From Nitrospira sp. (GTDB lineage Bacteria > Nitrospirota > Nitrospiria > Nitrospirales > Nitrospiraceae), in contig JAKDNQ010000109.1 of assembly GCA_030456405.1 (NCBI GenBank), positions 1-7,021 of the forward strand: 7,021 bases of DNA, in the 5' to 3' direction. Numbering within the stretch: position 1 is the first letter of the stretch; each line of letters begins with the position of its first letter. The notes beneath the pieces are model-generated. The model made no database searches and had not been told where the DNA came from. It saw only the letters and a program-made list of their open reading frames with translations. Both the position numbers and the translations under genes were made by a program. This document shows, one piece after another, positions 1-5,523 of this stretch.

Positions 1-8
1 TGCCGACC

Positions 9-51
9 CCTAAAACTGCGGCGACCTGACACGTGGACTGCCGTTTTTAGG
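9..51. repeat. Weak inverted repeat downstream of the FHA gene, possible terminator
   Basis: The arms CCTAAAA (9-15) and TTTTAGG (45-51) are perfectly complementary and enclose about 29 bases. They lie 20-60 bases past the stop codon of the minus-strand FHA gene, where a terminator would be expected. The short AT-rich stem, the long loop and the lack of a clean U-run make this a weak candidate. It could equally be chance. Confidence 0.2.
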
Positions 52-70
52 TTCAATAGCCGGGAGGGGA

Positions 71-787
71 TTAGCGAGCAGAGTTCTTGGTTCCTGAGGA
101 AATGCAGAACGTCAGCGTCACGCCTGCCACCTCGATCTGGTCCCCATCCTTCAAGTCCTGTTGTCCCCCAACTTCCATGCCGTTGACGAGCAGAAACTTC
201 GCGCCCTGAGAAGGGCTGATGGAGTAGCTGTTGCCTCGCCGGGCGATCGTCGCCGCAGATTTGGGGGCAAACCAGCCGGTCAATCGGATGAGCGCTCCGT
301 CTCGTGCCCCGATGAGATTTACTTGTTTCGTGAGCGGGTATTCCGACTCATCGGTTTTCCCGGCAACAACCAGGACCTTAGCGGTGAGCAGGAGTCTGTC
401 GGGTGCAGGGCCTGCTCCTTTGATCATCATGGTTCGATCCAGATCGACAAACGGGGCCGACGGCGCCGTGCTGGCCGGCGTATCTTCTTGGAAGACCAGT
501 CGATGTTGGCCTATCGTGATCACATCCGTGTCACGAAGTTGGTGCCGCGTGATCGATTTGCCATTGATGGCAGTGCCGTTGGTGCTCATCAGGTCTTCGA
601 GAAAGAAGACGGCTTGGACCTTTACGATCCGTGCATGATGCCCTGAGACGGCGGGATCCTCGATCACAAGGGCATTGTCGGCTTTCCGACCGATCGTGAA
701 TATCTCATCGGTCAGTTCGACCTGTCGCGAGTCGTGCCCGTGAAGTTTGACGAGCAGGGTAGCTGGTTGTGGCAACGTTTTCGACAT
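71..787 (-). CDS. FHA domain protein with a second, degenerate FHA-like domain
   Basis: This 238-residue soluble protein has no signal peptide or membrane segment. An N-terminal FHA domain (about residues 10-100) reads phosphothreonine. Its canonical features are visible: Gly33-Arg34 at the start of the recognition loop, Ser48-x-x-His51, and the STNGT block at 68-72 with Asn70. A linker (about 101-135) carries DLDRTMMI (115-122). The C-terminal half (about 137-228) repeats the FHA layout, with IGARDGALI for the first loop and a VNG...LKDGDQIEVAGVTLTF ending typical of FHA beta-strands. It lacks the Ser-x-x-His and Asn signature, so it probably does not bind phosphothreonine. The ATG at 785-787 has an AGGAGAG ribosome site (794-800) six bases upstream. 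The gene follows a PP2C phosphatase and a Ser/Thr kinase on the same strand, so it is probably the phospho-reader or a substrate of that kinase. A MITE-like element separates it from them and may affect co-transcription. The FHA call is firm; the partner is inferred. Confidence 0.9.
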   Translation of the reverse strand: MSKTLPQPATLLVKLHGHDSRQVELTDEIFTIGRKADNALVIEDPAVSGHHARIVKVQAVFFLEDLMSTNGTAINGKSITRHQLRDTDVITIGQHRLVFQEDTPASTAPSAPFVDLDRTMMIKGAGPAPDRLLLTAKVLVVAGKTDESEYPLTKQVNLIGARDGALIRLTGWFAPKSAATIARRGNSYSISPSQGAKFLLVNGMEVGGQQDLKDGDQIEVAGVTLTFCISSGTKNSAR

Positions 788-793
788 ACTGCT

Positions 794-800
794 CTCTCCT
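794..800 (-). promoter_or_regulatory. Ribosome binding site of the FHA gene
   Basis: The minus strand reads AGGAGAG followed by AGCAGT and then ATG. It is a near-consensus Shine-Dalgarno sequence with six-base spacing and supports the ATG at 785-787. Confidence 0.75.
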
Positions 801-805
801 ATGCA

Positions 806-1002
806 TAGCCCGCATTATTCACGAAGACTTCTACTGCAACCGCCGATACGCCGCTGCGACAAGCCTGACGGCGGGTGGGCTCGCTGCTCAGTCGGTCGAC
901 ATACTGTTTCAAGTATGCCCTCCCTTCCTCGCAGCTCCGTGCGCCCGTCTCGCTTGGCGTCTCGGCAGTTTCGTCACGAACTCTCGTGAATAATGCGGGC
1001 TA
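806..1002. mobile_element. MITE-like element, 197 bp with perfect 19-bp terminal inverted repeats
   Basis: TAGCCCGCATTATTCACGA (806-824) is exactly repeated in reverse complement at 984-1002. Complementarity stops on both sides of each arm. The outermost bases are TA at both ends (806-807 and 1001-1002), so this may be a 17-bp inverted repeat flanked by a TA target duplication, as with IS630/Tc1-mariner-type insertions. The interior has no credible gene. It contains a small hairpin, CATACT-GTTTCA-AGTATG (900-917). The element fills nearly the whole gap between the phosphatase stop (1017) and the FHA ribosome site (800). I cannot name the family. An alternative reading is a long-range hairpin terminator or an RNA-processing repeat, although 19 perfect base pairs about 160 bases apart favour a transposon-derived origin. 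Confidence 0.65.
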
Positions 1003-1016
1003 GGTCCTGTGGTGGG

Positions 1017-1817
1017 TTACGCGGCAAATCGTTTTTTCAGCCGCCCCCATCGACTTGTTTGGAGCTCATCCCGCAGCGTCACGAGGACCACAGTCGTATT
1101 GTCGTCGCCGCCGGCTTCATTCGCCATGGCAATGAGACGATCGGACATGGTGGTGAGGTCTTCCGATCCACTGAGGATATGAAGAATATCGTTCGGGTGG
1201 ACATCACGGGTCAGCCCATCTGAGCAGAGCAACAGCGTATCGCCGCTCTTGACCGGAATCTCCGTCAGTTCCACATCGACGGTGCTCTCGACGCCGAGGG
1301 CTTTCGTGACGATGTTCCTGCGGGGGGAGCGTGTAGCCTCTTCTTCCGTGATCAGCCCCTTGAGGATCTGTTCCGCGACCCAGGAATGATCTGTCGTGAG
1401 GGCTTGGATTGTCCCATTTCGAATGAGGTACAGCCGGCTGTCTCCGACATGGGCGATGGCGAGCACGTCTCCATGGAACAGTGCGGCGACCACCGTGGTA
1501 CCCATCCCGACATAGTCAGGCCTGCTCCATGACTCGCGATGTACGGCATCGTTCGCTGCGCGAAGCGCGCTGGCTAGACGGTTAGCCGGCACGGACACCG
1601 TGGCATCGCAGGGGCCGATCAGCGGAAGGCCTGCGTTCAGGGCTGCCTCAGTGAGATGATCCTGAATCGCCTTGACCGCGAGGGCGCTGGCGATCTCGCC
1701 TGCGTTGCCGCCGCCCATGCCGTCACAGACGGCATAGAGTCCGAGCGGAGGGTCGGCCACAAAGCGATCCTCGTTGTGAGGCCGCTTGAGCCCGGTATCG
1801 GATTTGGCGCTATGCAA
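1017..1817 (-). CDS. PP2C-family Ser/Thr protein phosphatase
   Basis: This metal-dependent phosphatase removes phosphate from Ser/Thr and presumably reverses the adjacent kinase. Counting from the TTG start (266 residues), it shows the PP2C motifs in order: SDTGLKRPHNED (6-17), CDGMGGG (31-37), MGTTVVAA (105-112), HVGDSRLY (123-130), CSDGL (198-202) and GGDDNTTVV (236-244). The acidic metal-site residues Asp17, Asp32, Asp200 and Asp239 are all present, so it should be active. No membrane segment is visible; the C-terminus is basic (WGRLKKRFAA). Length is usual for the compact bacterial Stp/PrpC/PppA type. The coordinates use TTG at 1815-1817 as a conventional start, but the ribosome site lies 21 bases from it and only six bases from an in-frame CTG at 1830-1832. 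The true protein may therefore be five residues longer. The kinase gene ends 27 bases upstream of the TTG, so the two form an operon. Confidence 0.92.
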   Translation of the reverse strand: MHSAKSDTGLKRPHNEDRFVADPPLGLYAVCDGMGGGNAGEIASALAVKAIQDHLTEAALNAGLPLIGPCDATVSVPANRLASALRAANDAVHRESWSRPDYVGMGTTVVAALFHGDVLAIAHVGDSRLYLIRNGTIQALTTDHSWVAEQILKGLITEEEATRSPRRNIVTKALGVESTVDVELTEIPVKSGDTLLLCSDGLTRDVHPNDILHILSGSEDLTTMSDRLIAMANEAGGDDNTTVVLVTLRDELQTSRWGRLKKRFAA

Positions 1818-1829
1818 TTGTTCGAGTGC

Positions 1830-1844
1830 CAGACGAGGCCTCCT
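1830..1844 (-). promoter_or_regulatory. Consensus ribosome binding site and candidate CTG start of the phosphatase gene
   Basis: On the minus strand the kinase stop TAA (1847-1845) is followed directly by AGGAGG (1844-1839), then CCTCGT, then CTG (1832-1830). This CTG is in frame with the phosphatase and would add the residues MALEQ before the first conserved region. The only other usable in-frame start is the TTG 15 bases further on, at an unfavourable 21-base spacing. There is no in-frame ATG or GTG between the stop codon in this frame and the first PP2C motif. Confidence 0.6.
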
Positions 1845-3245
1845 TTAGGCTGCGAGACTCTGCAGGCAGGCGCGGAGTTCACCCGCGAACTCATTTGCGC
1901 GCCGGTAGCGGTGAGGCAATTCTTTCTGTAACGCCCGGTCCACGATTTCTTGGACCATTGGGGGAAGATCCGGCCTCACGGTCTGAATGGCGGGGTGTGG
2001 ATGATGAGTAATGCTGAACAGGACGGCCGACAGGTTGTCAGCAGTAAACGGCAACTGTCCCGTGAGGAGTTCGAACAGCACGATGCCGAGTGAAAAAATG
2101 TCCGACCGGCCGTCCACTTTCTTGCCTCCGATTTGTTCCGGTGACATGTACGTCGGCGTGCCCATCACAATATTTGTTTGTGTTTTGCTGCTTGAGGCCA
2201 TCTTCGCAATACCGAAGTCCATGACTTTTACGACGCGATCCTTCGTGATCATGATGTTCGCCGGCTTGATGTCGCGATGGACGACGCCTTGTTGATGGGC
2301 GTAGTCCAAGGCGTCCGCGACGGTGGCCACAGTCAAGAGGACCTCATCAACCGGCATCAATTTGGGCTTCCGCGCCGACTGACTCAGGGGGGTTCCTTCG
2401 ATGAGTTCCATGGCGATATATCCTAAATCGTCTTCTTCTCCTGCATCGTAGATGGTCACGATGTTGGGGTGAGAGAGTCGTCCGGTGGATTCTGCCTCGC
2501 GGAAAAATCGTGCCTTGATCTCTTGCAGTTTGTCGCCCTGATCGATGTGGTCAAGCCGCATGGTCTTGATGGCCACAAAACGTTGAATCGTTGGATCTTT
2601 CCCCAGGTAGACTAGCCCCATTGCGCCTCGCCCGAGTTCTTTCAAGACCTTGTAGCGCCCAAGCATGCTTGGTGTGTAGCCATTGATTGCTGGTAGGGCA
2701 ACCGTACCCGTTGACTCTGATGGACTCGCTACCTCTATTTCTTGACTTACGCTCTCATCTTTGGAAAGCGCATGCAGCTCTTTGCGTCTTGCTTGCCTGG
2801 GTGGAGAGAAGGCTTCACGTAGCGAATTCCGATTCATGATCCAGGCGGCTGTGAGCCAGAGACCGGAGCCGACGAGGGCGAGGGCATACCCCATCGTGAA
2901 TCGAGAAGGGCCTATCTGCTCGATCAGTGGCAGGCCCACGGCTCTACACGCTTTATTGGCGAACAGCACGACGACGAGGGTTGTGAGTGGAAGGATGAGG
3001 TTGCGGAGAAAGCTCGACCCGCGGCCGTTATCCGGGATGTGTTGAGAGGCAGTGAACGCGAAGACCAAGAGGATGGCGAGGGCGAGAAGGTTTGCACTCA
3101 AACGAACGGCGTAAGGCCCGCTGAGCGGAACATACGGAACCGAGACAGATTGGACGAATGCTAAGTTTCCCAACAAGGGGCCGGCCAGAAGCACGGCCAT
3201 GATGGCAAACGCATAGGGAGCGATCCAAGTCCCGGATTTCGACAT
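1845..3245 (-). CDS. Membrane-anchored Hanks-type Ser/Thr protein kinase
   Basis: This 466-residue protein has an N-terminal membrane part and a C-terminal cytoplasmic kinase. Four hydrophobic helices are visible at about residues 7-29, 50-68, 80-99 and 117-137. A charged linker with a basic RQARRKE stretch follows. The kinase domain covers about 196-460: glycine loop GRGAMG (205-210), VAIK with Lys227, helix-C Glu250, catalytic HRDIKPAN (His323, Asp325, Lys327, Asn330), DFG (343-345), a Thr/Ser-rich activation loop, and SPE in place of APE (368-370). All catalytic residues are present and it is an RD kinase, so activation-loop autophosphorylation is likely. No extracellular PASTA or other sensor domain is seen, so the helices themselves may sense or only anchor. 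I chose the ATG at 3243-3245. An upstream in-frame TTG at 3276-3278 abuts the -10 box of a good promoter and would lie at or before the transcription start. The phosphatase follows immediately in the same operon. Confidence 0.93.
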   Translation of the reverse strand: MSKSGTWIAPYAFAIMAVLLAGPLLGNLAFVQSVSVPYVPLSGPYAVRLSANLLALAILLVFAFTASQHIPDNGRGSSFLRNLILPLTTLVVVLFANKACRAVGLPLIEQIGPSRFTMGYALALVGSGLWLTAAWIMNRNSLREAFSPPRQARRKELHALSKDESVSQEIEVASPSESTGTVALPAINGYTPSMLGRYKVLKELGRGAMGLVYLGKDPTIQRFVAIKTMRLDHIDQGDKLQEIKARFFREAESTGRLSHPNIVTIYDAGEEDDLGYIAMELIEGTPLSQSARKPKLMPVDEVLLTVATVADALDYAHQQGVVHRDIKPANIMITKDRVVKVMDFGIAKMASSSKTQTNIVMGTPTYMSPEQIGGKKVDGRSDIFSLGIVLFELLTGQLPFTADNLSAVLFSITHHPHPAIQTVRPDLPPMVQEIVDRALQKELPHRYRRANEFAGELRACLQSLAA

Positions 3246-3278
3246 AGGAATCTTTGAAAAGGTCCGTGAATGTCTCAA

Positions 3279-3306
3279 AGTGTAGCGGATGGGAGGCGAG
3301 AGTCAA
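3279..3306 (-). promoter_or_regulatory. Sigma70-like promoter of the kinase-phosphatase operon
   Basis: The minus strand carries TTGACT (3306-3301), a 16-base spacer and TACACT (3284-3279). Transcription would begin near 3272, giving a leader of roughly 27 bases before the ATG at 3245. No clear Shine-Dalgarno sequence precedes that ATG, so translation may be modest. Confidence 0.55.
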
Positions 3307-3370
3307 CGAAATGGAAGAAATATGCGGCTGCGTGTTCGATGCTCGTGAAGAGGATTTCGTTGGCGATAAG

Positions 3371-3450
3371 AGCATATGGCTAATGGCGTATAGCCGGAGC
3401 AAAGACATCCCGCTTCATTCCGAACCATACGCCATTGGCTATACGCCATA
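3371..3450. repeat. Hairpin-forming inverted repeat between the PHP and kinase genes
   Basis: ATGGCGTATAGCC (3383-3395) is perfectly complementary to GGCTATACGCCAT (3437-3449), with a 41-base loop. A second, imperfect pairing is also possible: CATATGGCTAATGGCGTATA (3373-3392) resembles the reverse complement of 3426-3445. The unit is therefore a nested, near-repetitive palindrome. It lies downstream of the PHP gene stop and upstream of the kinase promoter, so it may terminate or protect the folB-PHP transcript. It has no U-run and looks more like a dispersed genomic repeat than a classical terminator. Confidence 0.5.
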
Positions 3451-3471
3451 AGCTCGTTTCTTCAGGCGAGC

Positions 3472-3492
3472 GACGAGATACGAGTTACGAAC
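3472..3492 (-). repeat. Degenerate heptamer tandem repeat across the PHP stop codon
   Basis: The minus strand reads TTCGTAA CTCGTAT CTCGTCG, three imperfect seven-base units. The first contains the PHP gene stop codon TAA (3487-3485). The repeat starts in the last codon and extends into the intergenic region. It is short and could be chance. Confidence 0.3.
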
Positions 3493-4342
3493 GACCAACC
3501 ATGAGGGCGGCTTTCTTGAGGGGGTCGAGCAGCTTTTCGGGAACTTTCAAGTCGCCCCGGCCGGTGCCCACTTCGATGTCCGGCTTGGTGATGCCGTGGA
3601 AATCACTCCCACCGGTGACTAAGAGATTCAGTCGTTTGGCCAGGTCGAGATACTCCGTCGTCTGTCGCTTCGTGTGGGTACTGTAGTGGACTTCAATGCC
3701 GCCAAGGCCCTCGCTTTTCAATGTCGTCAGGAGTGTGTTCAGCCCTTCTCCCGACACTTTAGCCCAGGTCGGATGCGCCAGCACAGCCACGCCGCCGGCG
3801 GCTCTGATCCAAGCGATAGCATCCGCCGGCTTGGGCAGTTCACGCGCCACGTAGCCCGGGCGCCCCTCTGCCAGATATCGGTCAAAGGCGTCTTTGGCGG
3901 ACGTGACATACTTCTTGTCCATCAAGAGCCGAGCAATATGCGGACGGCCGACTGAATCCGTGCCGGCCAAAGTCCGCACTTCGTCGTACGTCACGTCCAG
4001 CCCCAATGAGCGCAGCCGTTCGATGATCTGCGGGTTACGGGTATGCCGGCTCTCTCGCAAGACTGCCAAACGTTGAATCAATTCCGGGTCCTTCCAGTCA
4101 ATACAATAACCAAGGATATGGAGCTCACTATTGCCACCGAAGGAGCTGATTTCCACGCCGGGAATGATTTCAATCCCTAGCTCAGCTCCGGTTGAGATGG
4201 CGTCGGGAATACCCGATACAATGTCGTGATCTGTAATGGCCAGCGCTGTGACTCCTGCTTTATGTGCCAGTCGAAGCACGTCAGCTGGTGATACACTTCC
4301 ATCGGAGTGGGTCGTATGGAGGTGGAGATCGATGCGACTCAT
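3485..4342 (-). CDS. PHP-domain metallophosphoesterase, YciV/RNase AM (TrpH-like) type
   Basis: This 285-residue cytoplasmic protein carries a complete PHP active site. The expected nine metal ligands are all visible: His7, His9 and Asp14 (DLHLHTTHSDGS), His39 (AITDHD), Glu64 (GVEIS), His75 (ELHILGY), His190 (VAVLAHP), and Asp247 and His249 (GGSDFHG). Length and motif spacing match the YciV/TrpH family. Characterised members include E. coli RNase AM, a 5'-3' exoribonuclease that trims rRNA 5' ends, and a 3',5'-nucleotide bisphosphate phosphatase in Chromobacterium. The activity here is most likely hydrolysis of phosphate esters in short RNAs or 3',5'-bisphosphates; the exact substrate cannot be told from sequence. 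The ATG at 4340-4342 lies one base after the stop of the FolB-methyltransferase gene and has no strong ribosome site, which suggests translational coupling. Confidence 0.9.
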   Translation of the reverse strand: MSRIDLHLHTTHSDGSVSPADVLRLAHKAGVTALAITDHDIVSGIPDAISTGAELGIEIIPGVEISSFGGNSELHILGYCIDWKDPELIQRLAVLRESRHTRNPQIIERLRSLGLDVTYDEVRTLAGTDSVGRPHIARLLMDKKYVTSAKDAFDRYLAEGRPGYVARELPKPADAIAWIRAAGGVAVLAHPTWAKVSGEGLNTLLTTLKSEGLGGIEVHYSTHTKRQTTEYLDLAKRLNLLVTGGSDFHGITKPDIEVGTGRGDLKVPEKLLDPLKKAALMVGRS

Positions 4343-4343
4343 G

Positions 4344-5288
4344 TTATTTGTGGAGTAAGCTGCCAGGGTCTGTTTGTTGCGCGGCGAGTCGCGCGGTAAA
4401 AACCGCGCCTAGTCCATAGCCGCTGTCGCGTTCACCTTCGTCGTACGCCAACACGCGAAGAGTGGAAGTGAGCCGGAGCAACTCGTTGTGCGCGAGGCAA
4501 AACTCCCATCTGCGTGGGTGATGATAGCGCAAGTAGTTGTCGATGGTAAAGGTTTCGTAGAGCAAGATCCCATTCGGTTTGAGTGAATCGATGAGGGAAG
4601 AGAACAGGGCGCGATGGAGATAGAAGAACACGATGATCACATCATATTTCTGCTTCGGAAATTCCGGCCGCTCCGCTGTCGTTCGTTCGAGGTTCACCGT
4701 CTGGACGGTGAGGTTCGGGAGGTTCCGTTGTTTCGCCGTGGCGGCAAGCTGCGCCATGGCCTGTTCATCGCGGTCTATCGCATCGACCTGAAAGCCGTGC
4801 GAGGCGAGATAGAGCGCATGACGTCCAGACCCAGCCGCAACGTCCAGGACTCGGCCTTTGGGCAACCGAAGGAGCTGTTGTGCTAGGAATAACGATGGGG
4901 CTGGATCAGTCTGTTGAGGCTGGTGCGCCATGCGGTTTCGTTCCACCTTCACACCGACCGATCCGGTCATCTGCGAGAGAGGCGGGGCCAGTTTTCTGAG
5001 CCAGAGTGAGACCTTTGCCACGGGGAACTCCGTGAACAGCATTTCGAGAATCTTTTCAGTAAATGTTTCCAAGAGCGCACAGTCGTGAGTTTCACTCAAC
5101 TCCACGATCCGCTCAGTGACCCGGGCATAGTCTACAGTTTTATTGATTTGGTCGGCAGTCCCGGACGGTGCTCCCTCGCAGTCCAATTCCAGGTCGATCG
5201 CTAACGACTGTGGCCGCCTCCGCTCTGCTAGCGAGATTCCACAACGCCCTTGAAACTCCAACCGTTCAATCACCACACGATAGGCCAT
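4344..5288 (-). CDS. folB: Dihydroneopterin aldolase (FolB) fused to a SAM-dependent methyltransferase
   Basis: This is a single 314-residue frame with two enzymes. Residues 1-118 are a full FolB domain, which converts 7,8-dihydroneopterin to 6-hydroxymethyl-7,8-dihydropterin in folate synthesis. Family catalytic positions line up: Glu22 (GISLAERR), Tyr54 (VDYARV), Glu74 (LLETFTE) and Lys99 (LRKLAPP), and the domain closes with GSVGVKVER. After a short linker, residues ~140-290 form a class I methyltransferase: motif I VLDVAAGSGRH (147-157), Asp172 in VDAIDRD for the SAM ribose, and a PNGILLYETF strand (270-279). It resembles TehB-like methyltransferases; its substrate is unknown. I chose the ATG at 5286-5288 because it places the FolB active-site residues at family positions. 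The frame stays open upstream to a TTG at 5384 and an ATG at 5327, but the extra residues look unconserved. An internal ATG (4929-4931) preceded by AAGGTGGA could start the methyltransferase separately. The PHP gene follows after one base. Confidence 0.88.
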   Translation of the reverse strand: MAYRVVIERLEFQGRCGISLAERRRPQSLAIDLELDCEGAPSGTADQINKTVDYARVTERIVELSETHDCALLETFTEKILEMLFTEFPVAKVSLWLRKLAPPLSQMTGSVGVKVERNRMAHQPQQTDPAPSLFLAQQLLRLPKGRVLDVAAGSGRHALYLASHGFQVDAIDRDEQAMAQLAATAKQRNLPNLTVQTVNLERTTAERPEFPKQKYDVIIVFFYLHRALFSSLIDSLKPNGILLYETFTIDNYLRYHHPRRWEFCLAHNELLRLTSTLRVLAYDEGERDSGYGLGAVFTARLAAQQTDPGSLLHK

Positions 5289-5523
5289 GCGTGCATTCTC
5301 ATGGATTGGATTTCCGGCTGTCAACATATCGTTCGTGGGGTGTGCGCGAGGGAAGGAGCGCGTAAGCGAGTCCGTTTTCTTCAAATACGCGGCAGCGAAG
5401 GTGTAGATTCGACAGGCATGGGTGAGATTGAGAGAGAGGTTTCTATGAACTCGGAGGGATCACTGAGAAAACCTGTCGTAGATTGCGAGAATGCAGGAGT
5501 TCAGTCGCCTGTCTCAACTGTAA
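5289..5523. other. Intergenic region upstream of folB, no gene seen
   Basis: The region contains only the possible folB promoter at its left end and a short inverted repeat, CGACAGG (near 5410) with CCTGTCG (near 5473). I see no coding frame with convincing composition on either strand. The minus-strand folB frame is open to 5384, but the residues it would add look non-conserved. Confidence 0.5.
5295..5324 (-). promoter_or_regulatory. Possible promoter just upstream of folB
   Basis: The minus strand has a perfect TTGACA (5324-5319), an 18-base spacer and GAGAAT (5300-5295, four of six matches to TATAAT). The -10 box ends six bases before the ATG at 5288, so a transcript from here would be nearly leaderless. 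The candidate overlaps the open frame upstream of the chosen start. The -10 box is weak. Confidence 0.3.

Noticed and set aside
161..646. Plus-strand frame of 161 codons opposite the FHA gene
   Set aside because: The minus-strand frame encodes a recognisable FHA protein with a good ribosome site; the plus frame is rich in Arg and Asp with no domain and is a shadow.
747..993. Plus-strand frames inside the MITE-like element
   Set aside because: They are short, cross an inverted repeat end, and carry no transposase motif.
3276..3278. TTG as the kinase start
   Set aside because: It directly abuts the -10 box of the likely promoter, has no ribosome site, and the residues it adds are not typical of the N-terminus.
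3028..3408. Minus-strand frame of 126 codons over the kinase start and upstream region
   Set aside because: It overlaps the kinase in another frame, crosses its promoter and shows no domain or conserved pattern.
3371..3450. CRISPR-like repeat
   Set aside because: There are only two arms, in inverted orientation, with no regular repeat-spacer spacing.
4905..4925. QQTDP coded both near the start of the methyltransferase domain and near the C-terminus of the same protein
   Set aside because: The five-residue match is not backed by a longer DNA repeat and is likely chance.
5382..5384. TTG as the FolB start
   Set aside because: It adds 32 residues that do not resemble FolB; the ATG at 5288 puts Glu22, Tyr54, Glu74 and Lys99 at family positions.
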